Positions 49,241-60,575 of a stretch of 64,000 bases of DNA are shown here, piece after piece. Position numbers and translations under genes: made by a program. Source of the stretch: Plectrocnemia conspersa (Eukaryota > Arthropoda > Insecta > Trichoptera > Polycentropodidae). Numbering within the stretch: position 1 is the stretch's first letter; every line of letters starts with the position of its first letter. The stretch spans positions 496,001 through 560,000 of the forward strand of contig VTFK01000071.1 in NCBI GenBank assembly GCA_009617715.1. Direction: 5' to 3'. The notes under the pieces are model-generated. The model did not search any database. It was not told the origin of the DNA and saw only the letters and a list, made by a program, of their open reading frames with translations.

Positions 49241-49970
49241 TCAAAGCGTGATTTGGTGTTTTCTTTCTATAAATATTATGGAAGTAATAACTTATTTCGA
49301 AACTATATGGTAGTAGTGAATCAAAAAAAAATTAAATTTTGCAATAATGCGTAAATAAATGTCATTGTTTTATCATCGTAATACGGATTTAAAATTTGTT
49401 TTTATTGTTTTATATTATGGATAATAAAGTATTTTGACTTGTTTTTTATTGTTATATATATTTAGACTTTACTATAACGTGATATACTATTAGTATGACG
49501 ATATTTTTCAATTACCGTGTGGATATTAAGCTAAATATATTTAATTTTAATTAGCATTACAATCTTTTCCTTTTTTATCTTATTGGTTTCTACTTAAAAA
49601 CATTTTTAATATTTTATATATTGTATAAAATCATTTAATTGTACATTAAAATATTTAGAAAACAATGATATTTATTTTTTGTGTGGATTTTTATAGTTTT
49701 GACTTATAAATTATTTTGTAATTTGCAACAGTTTTACCGTTCATTTATAATTTGTGCTACTAACAGTATCTATACATGTATTTCTCGTAATTCTTAAGCG
49801 TCAAGTCGTCTCCAAGTGGTTTCTCAAGATCAGGTTCAACTCTTGGATTCCGGATTTATTTTGTGCTTCCATTTAAAGTGACGATACTCAGCGTAACTCT
49901 TATGTGAGTGTTAAACTGAACTTTTGTTTTTTCCAAATCAGAAGCGAAGTAGTAGAAAGTAATGTTATGA
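49241..49970. other. A+T-rich spacer
   Basis: No recognisable content apart from a short GC-richer patch at 49790-49900. Confidence 0.3.
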
Positions 49971-49971
49971 C

Positions 49972-50114
49972 AAGGCGCGTAGCGTGTTAAGTGATGAGAG
50001 TGAGTGAGAGATAACGGCGTGCGTTACATGCGTTTCACACGCTCTTATCTCTCACTCACTTTCGTCACTTAACACGCGAGCGAGCGAAAGAGAAAGTATG
50101 TCACCATACGCGCC
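49972..50114. mobile_element. Foldback element E, related to family D
   Basis: Arms 49982-50014 and 50045-50077 pair over 33 bp with two mismatches around a 30-nt loop. AGGCGCGTA near 49973 and TACGCGCCT near 50107 form a 9-bp terminal inverted repeat. On the minus strand, 50055-50089 matches D2 at 55181-55214 with three mismatches (core CTCGCGTGTTAAGTG and CGAAAGTGAG). The element is about 140 bp with no coding capacity. Transcribed, it would give a long, nearly perfect hairpin. Confidence 0.65.
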
Positions 50115-50880
50115 TGATTATATTGCCAATATTTTATATGCTTTTATCGCTAATGCGATATTTCGGGGTGGAAATGGACTATTTGTTACTATCAAACATA
50201 AATTAATTTTACGTTGCACAGCTAGAGATTTAGCAATTATGTTTATGTGGCACTTGTAATGTGGGTCTAGATGCCAAAAGACACATTTTTTGTGTTTGGC
50301 TGTTTTGAAAAACTGCATTCTAATATTAAATAATAAGGACGAGAAAAAAACTTCTTATTTTATAAAATCGCGAATAAATAAAGCAATTAATTTTTATCGG
50401 CCTTTAAGCTTTAATTTTAATTTAGCGACTAATTGTATCTTGCGCCTTATAGGTGTTTATCATTAATCTAAAAACAAGGTTGTAGTTTTAATCGTTTTTA
50501 TCTTAGTTATACCAAACATGTTTTATTTTTGGTTTGATGTTCTGTAAAACGCGATATTTGTTAAAATATTTTTTTTCTTTCAATGCTGAATTTTTTCTAC
50601 AACAACAACATTGCTTTTTTAACATATTGTAAGTTTGATATAAAATATATATAAACAATCTTAGACTATAAATATTAAGATATTTATTTATACTACATAT
50701 TTTAATCATTAATTTATCTTCATCACCTTAATATTTTTGTCTTGTAAATGTTACACAAAATGCATCAGCCAATTTGTATTTTTACTGATTTTCAAGTGAA
50801 ATCATATCGAAAAAATATGATTACATTTTATAGTTAAATTTAATGCTTTTCTGAAATTCTGCATACTTACTATTTTCTAT
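50115..50880. other. A+T-rich spacer
   Basis: The minus-strand frames at 50118-50318 and 50503-50709 show no recognised domain. Confidence 0.35.
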
Positions 50881-50881
50881 T

Positions 50882-51052
50882 TAAACCCAGATTTTACCTT
50901 AACTAATTAAGCAAACCAAACTAGATCTGATGAAAGTTCAATTCAAACTATAGTTTTTGAACTTTCGTAAGGTCAAGTTGGGTTTCGTTAATTCGCTTAG
51001 GTTAGGTTTAGATTTTAATAGCAAATGGACGTTTTGCAACTTTGACAGTGAA
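50882..51052. repeat. Repeat family K, imperfect foldback copy
   Basis: GAAAGTTCAA (50932-50941) pairs with TTGAACTTTC (50957-50966). Pairing continues outward imperfectly, with TAACTAATTAAGCAAACC facing the complement of GGGTTTCGTTAATTCGCTTA, to give arms of roughly 55-60 bp. The complement of 50990-51052 also matches 61419-61480 on the plus strand, sharing GTTGC, TCCATTTGCT and TAACCTAA. It is therefore a dispersed element with a foldback form here. Confidence 0.5.
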
Positions 51053-52999
51053 TGTGTATTTTCATTAAAGTTATAAATATAATTTTTGGGTCTTTAGGTT
51101 AATTTAAATTTATTTTAATGATCGTATTATTTTATTTAACGATGTAACGTAACAATTTTGGGAATCTCTGAATATTTAAAAATATATGTACCAGTGATAT
51201 TGTTGAAAAGATTCAAACTGACTTAGTTAAATTAAATTTATGCAAGTGAAAGTATATCTTCGCTTTATATATGAACACATTTACTGTAGCAAATATTGTT
51301 TTTGTAGAATGATAATGCAGAAAAACGCGTTTTAGTTGTTATGGATACTAAGCTAAAATGTATTATTAAAGACAATATTTAATAAAAACTTAATCGTAGT
51401 TATTATGACTCGAAATGCTCACTACCCACTATGGCACAACCATGACAAGATAATAAACACTAATAATTTAAAAATATTTTACAAACTTTTGTAAAATTAT
51501 TTAGAGTCATACTTTTTTAAATTAATTAAATTATTAAAGATAAGGTAGCATTTTTTTAATGGTTATTGCTTTACGACACAATTGAAGGAAATATTAGAGA
51601 ATTACTCCCTTTTGCCTAATTAAACGCAAGCTTTCGCCTTACAATTTTAGGATAACCTTACTAATTGATGACCATAAACTTAACCTGATGGGAAAACTTT
51701 AGATGAATTATTTCGGATGCGTACAACCATAAATGCATAACATTTATCAAGAGTTAATTTTTGAAACTACGTATCGATTTTGAAGCTATGTTATATCGAT
51801 AGTAAAATATTAGTTAGTTTTTAAATACTTATTAAAAACAATTATATATGTATAACATTTTTTATGTTAGTGTAAAGATGTGAGAGTTTCTTGTTGTAAT
51901 ATATAACGAAATAAAACGAAGTTTTATAATGTGCTTAGTAAAATTAAGCTTGAAATTCAGGTGTTTACCCAGGTATTCAAAGCTTTCCATTCATGAAACT
52001 TTCGCCTGGAAGATGTGAGAGCAAAGGTTTTCTACTAGTAAAACAGGTTATATAATAGCTTATATCCTGGGAATTTTAAATTTTACATTTATTAAAATAA
52101 GTAATTAAATTTTTAATATTTCTAAGACGGTAAACTAATAATAATGGTTTTTATATACAATTAAAATAAACTTTTTCTTAAAATATATAATTAAAATAAT
52201 AATGCTTCATTGCAATTATCTGTTCAATATTGTGGTAATACAATTAAAAAATCATAACGACCTAAAATAAAATGCTATCTTAATTAGAAATTCTAATTTT
52301 CTTTTTAAAAGAGTATGACACCTAATGACATACTAACTTTTGTGAGGTAGAACCTTTAAATACAGTTATTGATATGATGTACAAATTTACTTCAGTTGAA
52401 AATTTTAGTGTTATTTTCTTTATTTAGGAATGTGTAACATCTACAACCGACAGCATTTATTATATATAAAGGCATATTATTATATATTATACAATAGTTA
52501 TGTTACAGATTATTTGTCAAAACAAGCGATTCGATTGCATTTTAATTGTAGGTACTAATTCTTTCGTGACATTAGTTATGTTGTGCAGTTTTTGCGATTG
52601 TTCGATACGGTCGTTAAAATGATCTCTAAATTATAACAAGCTGTGCTTGTGGTTAAAGCCCTTAATAGGCTTAATGTATAATGTCAGATGTGAGAAATAA
52701 ATCAGCAAAAATGAACAATACTATTCGTTGGTATGTTGCTACATGTACCTCTCCTTGATGACGTCACAAACGAGTTGTATGTCCATATAAAATAGCAAAT
52801 ATTATTTTATATATTCGCGTTTTTATTTTTATAAGTAAAGATATGTTATTTTCAAACCTAGTGGCTATTCTATTTTAAGGTATATTTTAATTAGGCATAT
52901 TTCATTACACCGTTGACTAACATATTGTGAATTACTTAATTACTTTTTTTTAATATACGACACTATTTTCAGATATACATACTTCTTCCAATATATATA
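51053..52999. other. A+T-rich block
   Basis: No domain-bearing frame, hairpin or repeat copy recognised. Small GC-richer patches lie near 51960-52030 and 52620-52760. Confidence 0.35.
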
Positions 53000-53480
53000 G
53001 ATAGAGAATAATTGGAAGACTTTCCTTCGATCGTAAAGTGGCCATTCCCCACAACGACCGCAGCCTCCGCGCCATGCCACGCGACGCCCCTGATTTATTA
53101 TGCCTTTAATCCCGGATACGCCGCACACTATACTTTCCACATATTAATTTGCGGCCGAGGTCACACGTTTTATACGGCTCCAATTTGTCAACTCAAAGTT
53201 GAAACTATCCAATTGATTGTTTTTTTCTTAATCTTTCCTTTTTCGCCTGGGAGTAATTTAAATGTATATTGCCTGCACGCGAACCGCGCGTTGGCTATCT
53301 CTGAGGAATTTCATCTTGTGCAACTTGTACGCTTTCACGGGGGATTCTATAACGTCTACGAGATTCTATAAAACGTCTACGTCGCGTAAAATCTGACGTT
53401 TCTCTTTGCTTTACGTAGAGTACACCTTCTGCTTCTCGGAAGCTTGGCGTTCGGTTAAATTTTCATCGTGCACGGTATAA
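53000..53480. other. GC-richer, CpG-bearing island with the longest open frame
   Basis: A 119-codon frame (53012-53371, +) opens at TTG, ends TAA and matches no family I know. A minus-strand frame covers part of the same bases. TTTATTATGCC at 53095 resembles a posterior-Hox-type site. Regulatory DNA or a non-coding exon is as plausible as coding. Confidence 0.3.
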
Positions 53481-54055
53481 ACCGCGCATATGCGCAACTT
53501 TTCAGTTTAGCAAATTTAAGACGAAACAAATATGTGCTCTAGATTTATGTCAGCCTATACTTTGCACAGCAAGTGTGTGCAAGTAAAATACTTTTAATTT
53601 TGTTTACCGTATAAAACCGACTCGCGTTATGTGTTTATCTTCAAAATAAACTATGCTTAAAGTATCTTAAATGAAAACATTATAGAGAGAGACTATGCAT
53701 AACTTTGTTGTAGTGTACTTAAGCTACTCACATTAAACAAAAAAGTATATTTTAAAACAAGTAAAGTCATTTTAAAATAAGTTTATTGCTATACGCGTCA
53801 TTCTACGATTTTGTGCTTTTCAAAAGCAGTGAGCTTTTTTTAATTACGCTTAATAAAATTATACATATAAAATATCATGCTGGTATAACAAATAAATATA
53901 AGATAAGAGAACAAATAATCTGAGATTGTGAATTTAAATGTAAAACAGAAACTTAAATTAAAATAACTGTTGCTAAATTTATAAAAAAATGTACATGGTT
54001 CATTTATGCACTATTCTTTATTTCGCAGTATTGAAATTTCGTAATTGGTATCCTG

Positions 54056-54400
54056 CCGGTGTGACACATGTTGGCCGCCACAAATTTATTTAGTCTTGAC
54101 TTGCATTACTGATCTATCGTACTCTCTTACATTGTAAATTGCGATTGATGCAAAACTCAAAACCCAAAAATTATTATCAAATTTGGTACAAAAATTTTAT
54201 ATTGAAACATTATATTTTACTTAATTATTTCTGTCCGTGTGACACATTCTGGCCCTCACAATATATTTATTTTTAAAGTGAAAATTAGAATTGCAATTGT
54301 ATTGTTTTATCGTAAATTTAACTTGCGCTTCTGATCTATCGTTCTGGTATGAAATAAAAATTGTAAATTAAAATGATGCAACACTCAAAACCCAAGGATT
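54056..54400. repeat. Two-copy tandem repeat, period about 178 bp
   Basis: GTGTGACACAT at 54059 recurs at 54237. Each is followed by TGGCC and CACAA, then a CTGATCTATCGT (54110 and 54331), then TGTAAATT, GATGCAA and ACTCAAAACCCAA. Spacing varies a little by small gaps. Bases 53481-54055 before it hold nothing recognisable. Confidence 0.65.
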
Positions 54401-54944
54401 ACATATAATTTTGATTTATTATGTACATTGCAATATATTATTGTATTTAATAAATGTGCAATTAAATAATTTTAGTATTTTATTAAAGAAAAATACAAAT
54501 TAAAAATAAAATCTATGAAATTTAAATACATTACTTTATAAAGTAAAATTTATCAGCATTATATTATGCAGTTTATAAATATATAAAAAATTGTTCCTAC
54601 TGTCCATGCTTTAAGAACTCTGTGCTATTTTTTTATGGTGGAATAGGCAATAATAAATAATATATTTATTTTTATAAAATGTTTCAACGAAATGAATTTG
54701 TGTTACTGGGAATGTCAATAAACTATTATTATTACTTTAGCACCAGACATTTTAGTCTGTAAAACGTTGACATTTATATAAATATTTATATATAATTATA
54801 CGTTTATTCAATTATTCTTAAAAAAAATGCTTTTACGCCTGTGAAAAATATTTGTAAATGTGCCTACTATGACCGAAATTAGCAGAATTCGTTCTTTGAA
54901 AGCAAATAAAGTTGAAAAGTACCACTATTAATTTTTGTATAATG
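54401..54944. other. A+T-rich spacer before element D2
   Basis: No recognised content. The last 20 bp (TTAATTTTTGTATAATG) resemble the last bases before D1 (TTAATTTTTATATTTAATG), so the true left boundary of family D may lie a little further left than I drew it. Confidence 0.4.
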
Positions 54945-55955
54945 TCTGCACTACACTCTCTGGAAAATGGCCAAGGTAGGCCAAGGACGGAGAATACAGT
55001 GGGTTACTTCGGTCGAGTCCGGTCTAAAATCTCTTGGAAGTTGTCTTAGGTTAAGTGGGGGTAATTCAGTCAACTTGGCAAGGTTCGAGCGCTTCCGAAC
55101 ATTGTCGGTAAACGGACCGAAGTCAAAGGAACCGAAGTCGGAGCTGCTCTTTCGAGCGCGAGCGGTAAGATACTTCATCTTTTGCTCTCTCGCGTGTTAA
55201 GTGTCGAAAGTGAGAAAGATTATGATATGTTTTTTTGCAAACTGAGATAAAACGAGTAGCTCGGTTCAAATTCAGTATGCGCGTAGGCGTCACATAGTTA
55301 GCACGCACGTCGAGCGCTGCATCTAGTTATAATACCACATGCTTATCAGGGACTTCAACAGACTCTTACTAACATCTTTAAATATTTTAGGGCACCAAAA
55401 GAGATTAATTATGTTTTTAATAGTATATTCTTCTAACATATATTTTTTTTCATATAAAATTTAATATTTAGAAAATCATTAGTGGTACTTGATTTTGTTG
55501 AAAAAAATTTCGAATATCCTTATGTATTTTCCTAGATCGGTTTATATAAATGTCACACCATACCAAATTCTTATTCAGAATCGATGGCGACAAATTCTAG
55601 GATAGTCACAGATGTGGTGTTCGTATTCTGAAGTATCATTTTTATGTCTTATGGAATTTTGCAAAAGCCGAGAAAGATTTTGCGTAAATTGAATATTCAC
55701 GACCGAAAAGTTTTCACTGATATTGTATTGGTGAGTGCTCACACAAACGTTTATTATTATTAGTAGCGTAATTTTAATAATATGACAATTTAAAAATTGC
55801 GATTATTTGGCACATTTTTTGATCGCGTGCAAATATGCCGGACAGAAGCCGCCGTCCGGACGGCATACGAAATTTGCGACAGTGTGGTTGCTTACTCGAA
55901 GTCGTAGGTTTCGGCCGTCTTGATTTCGGACAACTTCCAGAGAGTGTAGTGCAGG
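54945..55955. mobile_element. DNA transposon family D, copy 2
   Basis: Both ends are preserved: CTGCACTACACTCTCTGGAA from 54946 and its inverse CTTCCAGAGAGTGTAGTGCAG ending at 55954. The terminal inverted repeat is about 19-20 bp. Internal blocks shared with D1 include ACTTCGGTCGAG, ATGCGCGTAGGCGTC, GTGGTACTTGATTTTGTT and TCAGAATCGATGGCGAC. An inner GCCGCCGTCCGGACGGC-like palindrome lies near 55850. The left part is longer than in D1 and holds the CGAAAGTGAG stretch that is shared with foldback E. No transposase frame is present. Confidence 0.75.
55584..55763 (+). pseudogene. D2 counterpart of the small D1 frame
   Basis: It uses the same ATG and TAG positions as the D1 frame, 59 codons plus stop, but a TGA replaces the Cys codon at codon 16. 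The C-terminal half, KILRKLNIHDRKVFTDIVL and then GTGAGT, stays close to D1. The shared GTGAGT supports a captured exon end, though this is inference. Confidence 0.35.
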
Positions 55956-56799
55956 TTGTTGTTTTAAGACGCATTGATTTTATTTTAATCAGTTCAATAA
56001 TTTATTTATATATTTTTAATTTATATGCAAATCTTACAAAACTAATACAGATAAGGAACTGATCTGTATGTACATTTGTATATAAATATCGTTCCAAAAA
56101 TTACTGGGTATTGTATATACAATACAATAATTTTTCACCATCAATTTTTATACATTAATTTAATCGCAGCTGGTGATTTAAAAAAGCTGAAATGACGTTC
56201 AAGATCAAAAGTATGTCATAATAAATTAATCATTTTTTTTGACGCCTTCACTGACACAGCATTGTGTTTTGCATATTATGTAAAATTAAAAAGTTGTACG
56301 AATAATTAAAATAATTATTGGTAACTAATATTTTTTTTTAATAATATTTGTAGGCAATTATTTGATTTTTTGCATTAATTATTATCGGTGAAAACCAAAA
56401 TAAAAATTACTAATATATTCGAATACTCCATCCAATTTTATTCAATATTCAAGTAGTACTATGAATAATTGAGAACCATAGGTAATAGTCTCGATGTTAC
56501 AAACTACACTTTTACGATATTTTTTCACTTGAGAAAACCTAATGAATTATTATTTTTTAAGCATAGTATATAATATATCTAAAAAGCTAGACCTCAATAT
56601 TTTCATATGCTTCTAGAAATATTAAACTAAAAATTATTTTTATTTTATTTTAAAGATTTTTTCAAATGATGCTGGAAGCTATATCATATTATATTTAGGA
56701 TAACTGTAGATGCAATATATGTAAAACCTTTGCATACATACTTGTTTAAAAGGCAATTTTTCAACCTCTAGTAATCCATCTTTTTAAAAATCTAATCGC
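55956..56799. other. A+T-rich spacer
   Basis: No repeat, hairpin or domain recognised beyond the tail of a chance frame that leaves D2. Confidence 0.35.
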
Positions 56800-57330
56800 A
56801 GTCGCTGAGAGAAAATTTACAAGCGCCAAACATCCCTAATGATCAAACACCACTTTCATTTTTAAAGGTTCCCAAACGTTCGCCGTGGGTGTTCCGGCTA
56901 ATCACGCTGCCGTTTACACATAGTCAATTTAACTTAATCAAATCGGTTCACTATACACTCGGCATCGTAGTATAGAACTAGCGCACGTAGTACGTTTTCA
57001 CGGACTACGTGATATCCACTGCGCGATAAGTGGCAACGTATAACGACTCCTATTTAATTAGGGCTCGGCGAGAAAGCTCCGTTTCGTAATTAACTATAGG
57101 GATAATCGTCGGCAGCTTTCGCTGCGAAACTTTCGCAGCTTCTCAATATTCATCGCGGCCGAAGAGTATACATACCTATGTAAATTTGTGTGTATGTACT
57201 TAATTCGAAAAGGACAAAATTTATGCAGTAGTACGCGGGATAAATTATTAAAATGTAATAAACGCGCAAAAGCCCGCCGGCACGAAAGCTCTCTCACGAG
57301 TTTGGGTCAGAAAAGCTCTCGCGAAACAAT
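56800..57330. other. GC-richer, CpG-rich island with short inverted repeats
   Basis: GCTGCGAAA (57121-57129) pairs with TTTCGCAGC (57131-57139) around one base. ACGTAGT pairs with ACTACGT near 56985-57010. Frames on both strands (57094-57297 -, 57188-57415 +) lack domains and open at TTG or GTG. TTTAATTAGG and CGTAATTAAC are homeodomain-like words. It is a candidate regulatory island. Confidence 0.35.
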
Positions 57331-58468
57331 GGTAAACGTTTCGCGAATTAAAATTATACTTATACTCGCTGTAATCATAGTACTGTTTAGATTTTGCGAT
57401 GTATATTTTAATTAATAAATTGTTAGGCATTTTTAGAATTATTATTTGATTATTTTACAACTAAGAACGATATCGTCTGAATTTAATTCAATGAAAAATC
57501 GTTAGCATAACTCAATAAGACGAAGAGAATATAAATTAAATTGTTCGCAAATTATTCTTAAAATTATTATTTAATTTTAATTTTAATCGATCGTAACAGA
57601 TGAGGTTTTCCTGGATTTTTCTAGTCTCACGGATTAATGATTAAAATAAACCTAGGACATATTTATTAAATTTAAAACTATAGCTACGTATATAGAGATA
57701 TTGATATAGATCTATAAAGAACACCCTTAAGATTAGTTGGTTATTTCAATTGCACTTTTATTATTTAAATCTATACTATATTTTAAATATACATTTTATA
57801 ATATACGCATTATTAATAACGTTAAATAAATAATAAAAGATAAATTAAAATGCTGATTTATCCAGTATGTTTATTGAATAATGTATATTTTATTATATGT
57901 TTAGTTGTAATCATTGAGCTAATACTTACGTGTTATTTATTTTAATTAATCGGAAATCCTAATTAAACAGTATCAGTTCGCTTATTTCCATATGGTATGT
58001 AAATACATTTATAATACGTAGTAATGTAAAGTGTGTGGGTGCTATTAAATGGACTATATATGTATGTATGTTCATTGTACGTAGGTGTATCCAATATTTA
58101 AATTTACATATATGTGTATATTCAACTTAATTTAATTTATCATCTTCTCTCGTGCGATATGTATAATTTAGGTTAACCGTGCGGTTATAGCATCAGTGGT
58201 ATAAGTTATTGGCTATAAATTTATATGCTTAAATTTTTATCTGAATTATGAATAATATTTATATAATTTTATTTTGAATATTTAAAACACTCGGTAGAGC
58301 TCTTATTTACTGACAATGCTCTTAGTCTTCAGTTTATTTATAGAAACACCCCATTTCTCACAAGTGTCATCTAAAGTTTAAGCATTCAATATAGATTGAA
58401 CGTCTTTGATACGATTGCGAATCGAAAGCTTTATTGACATTAGCGCTGAATAAAAATTAAACAGGTGA
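57331..58468. other. A+T-rich block
   Basis: TATG/TATA-rich simple sequence near 58050-58130. Nothing else recognised before the long frame that starts at 58469. Confidence 0.35.
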
Positions 58469-58831
58469 CGGCACACTGAAGAGAAAAATAATGGTGATAT
58501 CGCATTATATTTTATTCATATCTTTCACAATCAATTTTGTTTATGCGAGAGAATATCGCGTGAAATTTCATCTCGAGAGCTGTTCGATATCGATGATTTT
58601 ATTTCGGAGACTCGGGGTAAAGGAATTATTATGAAAAATATAAATAATGCTTTGACGTCTGAACAATATGAACCGCTGGGTCTCTTTGATGGTCACAAAG
58701 CTCTGAGAACCGACAAGTGAAAATTGCCTAGAGGGAAAGTAAAAAGATTCCCATCTCTTTTGCCCAAGGACGCCGAAAATTACTCATATTACACGAGGCA
58801 ACCTAAGGACGCTTTTATATATAATATATAA
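58469..58831 (+). CDS. Possible coding exon or young pseudogene, product unknown
   Basis: One frame (codons from 58469) stays open for 83 codons to TGA 58718-58720 and then for 36 more to TAA 58829-58831. In DNA this A+T-rich a single stop in about 120 codons is unusual. The frame reads ELFDIDDFISETRGKG, then NINNALTSEQYEPLGLFDG and HKALRTDK. After the TGA it reads KLPRGKVKRFPSLLPKDAEN and then YSYYTRQPKDAF. Composition is protein-like, with Asp, Glu, Lys and Tyr well mixed. ACAA before GTGAAA at 58715/58716 could be a splice donor that removes the TGA. The 58491 ATG frame, in another phase, opens MVISHYILFISFTINFVYA, which looks like a signal peptide. I recognise no family. A frameshifted secreted-protein gene, one exon of a spliced gene or chance are all possible. 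Confidence 0.35.
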
Positions 58832-59139
58832 TAATGTAAATATAATCAAGTATTTTTTTTCCTTTGTACTACATGCTAATACAGTGATAAAAAAGTGTTC
58901 AATGCAATCCTTTTGAGTGATAAAAAAATAATTTATTCATGGGTTCTACTATTTTAATATCAAAATAAAAACGATCTGTTAGTATATTAAGTTGTCTCTG
59001 AATCGTGCAACAAAACTTTCAGTTTTTAAATCATAGTATTATTTCATGTTTTGTGGTCATTATAATTTTTTATGTGATTAAGTTGCGCTAAATATTTCTA
59101 TAAAAATCAGTTTGGGGGCGTTATAGAAACTCGTCAATG
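58832..59139. other. A+T-rich spacer
   Basis: No recognised content. Confidence 0.35.
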
Positions 59140-59225
59140 CTTAGCGACTTTCGGGTGCGAGCTCTAGAGAGTCGCGATCGCATCCCTTATTCTTGCGGTA
59201 CGGCTAGTATGTCAGCACTTGAGAA
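59140..59225 (+). repeat. Repeat family H, copy 2
   Basis: GCGACTTTCGGGTGCGAG, then GAGTCGCGATCGCATCCC and TTATTCTTGCGG, then AGTATGTCAGCACTT. This matches the minus strand of 44485-44610 with one 8-bp gap. It is GC-richer than its flanks. The origin is unknown and may be LINE-related. Confidence 0.5.
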
Positions 59226-59325
59226 GTTTCTCTTGCAAAAGTCATTTATCTTCTTAATGGTTTGCTAAGAACTAGGATTTTTTCGGCAATATCTCTGAGG
59301 AACTAGAAAAAATATGTGACGTAGT

Positions 59326-59857
59326 TAAGGCATTCGAACCGGTTAGAACCGAAACCGGGTACCCGCCATGTTTTTCATGGAACCGAAAACCGGGTAATGT
59401 TTGACGGGTAAATGAATGATTTCATTTAAATATTTTTTTCCATTATTTTAAATTAAATGGAAGAGCCGAATCGGCGTTCTTAAGCGACTAACGTCTTTGA
59501 ACGATAAAAAAAGGGATAGCACTTAATCTAACCTAACCTACCGATGGAATGTAAAAATATTTCGATTGAGTAAAGTATTAATAAAAACAGAATATATTGT
59601 TTTTATTTCAATACCCTATTTTTTTAATATTATAATAATTAATAAAATAAAATTAAATATAAAATAAAATTTATCACGTCATATTTAATCGAAGATTTAA
59701 ATATAATAAAAATTTGACTCTTAACGGCTTACAAAAGTAGTTTATTTAATAGCTTACAAAATACCTAGAACCCGGAACTGAACCGGGTAACCAGTTATTC
59801 CTCGCAAAATACCCGTAGAACCGGGTAACGAATTAGGACGGGTATTTGGATGTCCTA
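59326..59857. mobile_element. MITE family F (hAT-type), complete copy
   Basis: An exact 8-bp target duplication, GACGTAGT, flanks the element (59318-59325 and 59858-59865). The ends are TAAGGCATTCGAA on the left and, read inward, TAGGACATCCAAA on the right: 9 of 13 match and all differences are transitions. ACCGGGTA-like words recur near both ends (about 59358, 59392, 59789, 59819), a possible subterminal transposase-binding array. The element is 532 bp with no transposase frame. Established knowledge: hAT transposases make 8-bp duplications. A solo end lies at 16.5 kb. TCTAACCTAACCTACC at 59528 inside it resembles the arthropod telomere repeat but is too short to mean more. Confidence 0.88.
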
Positions 59858-59865
59858 GACGTAGT

Positions 59866-60250
59866 GCTCATCTATTTTGAGTATGTTTTTTTTTAATATT
59901 TAATTATTTACTTATTAATTATATAATGACCATTATGACGCATTAGGAAAACTTGGAAAGTCATTATGTTTAGTTTTGTAATAATAAAAAAAAAATTAGT
60001 ACCTATTTCGTACTTTTTTTACTTAAATAGTATAAGATTTTTATTTTTTATAGTTTACTTTTCTTTATATTAAATTGAAGTTAGTACATTAAAAAATTAA
60101 ATATAAATATTATTATTTTTAATAGCCAGTATTATTATTAACATTTTAAAAATTAAAAAATTAAAAATAAATATTTTATCCTATAAAAAAATTACTAATT
60201 ACAATTTGTATATTTTATAACAAAAAACAAAACTAAACATATAATATATC
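59866..60250. other. A+T-rich spacer
   Basis: Extreme A+T-rich low complexity. Nothing recognised. Confidence 0.4.
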
Positions 60251-60325
60251 CGCCATTTGACTAAATTTCGAGAAGCAGCAGCACAAAAAAATTGTTTATC
60301 TCCTAACGTCCGATCGAAGTTCGAT
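60251..60325. repeat. Repeat family J, copy 1
   Basis: CCATTTGACTAAATTTCGAG, then AAGCAGCAGCACAAAAAAA and, further on, TCTCCTAACGTCCGATC. The matching blocks in the same order lie at 60861-60945. MITE G sits between the two copies. Confidence 0.45.
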
Positions 60326-60575
60326 TTGGTGACAAAAAATATTCTGCGGATATTTGCATTGTTATAACACATTTAATGGAAATAAATAATATTGTGTTAT
60401 TTTGTCAATCTTAAATATATTTTAATCGCATTTAAATTTTATATTTGAAGTCGAAAAGGTTAAAAAAAATATACGCACTAAGAATAATAACTTTTAATGC
60501 ATTATTTACCGTTATTAATTAAAAAAATTGCATACAAATAATTGACAAGAAAAAACGCATTATAAAAATTATTAA

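Noticed and set aside
53012..53371. 119-codon open frame, the longest in the window
   Set aside because: It opens at TTG, has no recognised domain and overlaps a minus-strand frame in the same GC-richer island. Kept as part of an island, not as a gene.
57098..57106. TAGGGATAA, part of a homing-endonuclease site
   Set aside because: Nine bases only and no nearby endonuclease frame; chance.
59525..59545. CTAACCTAACC, like an arthropod telomere repeat
   Set aside because: Only two to three units inside MITE F; too short to be telomeric.
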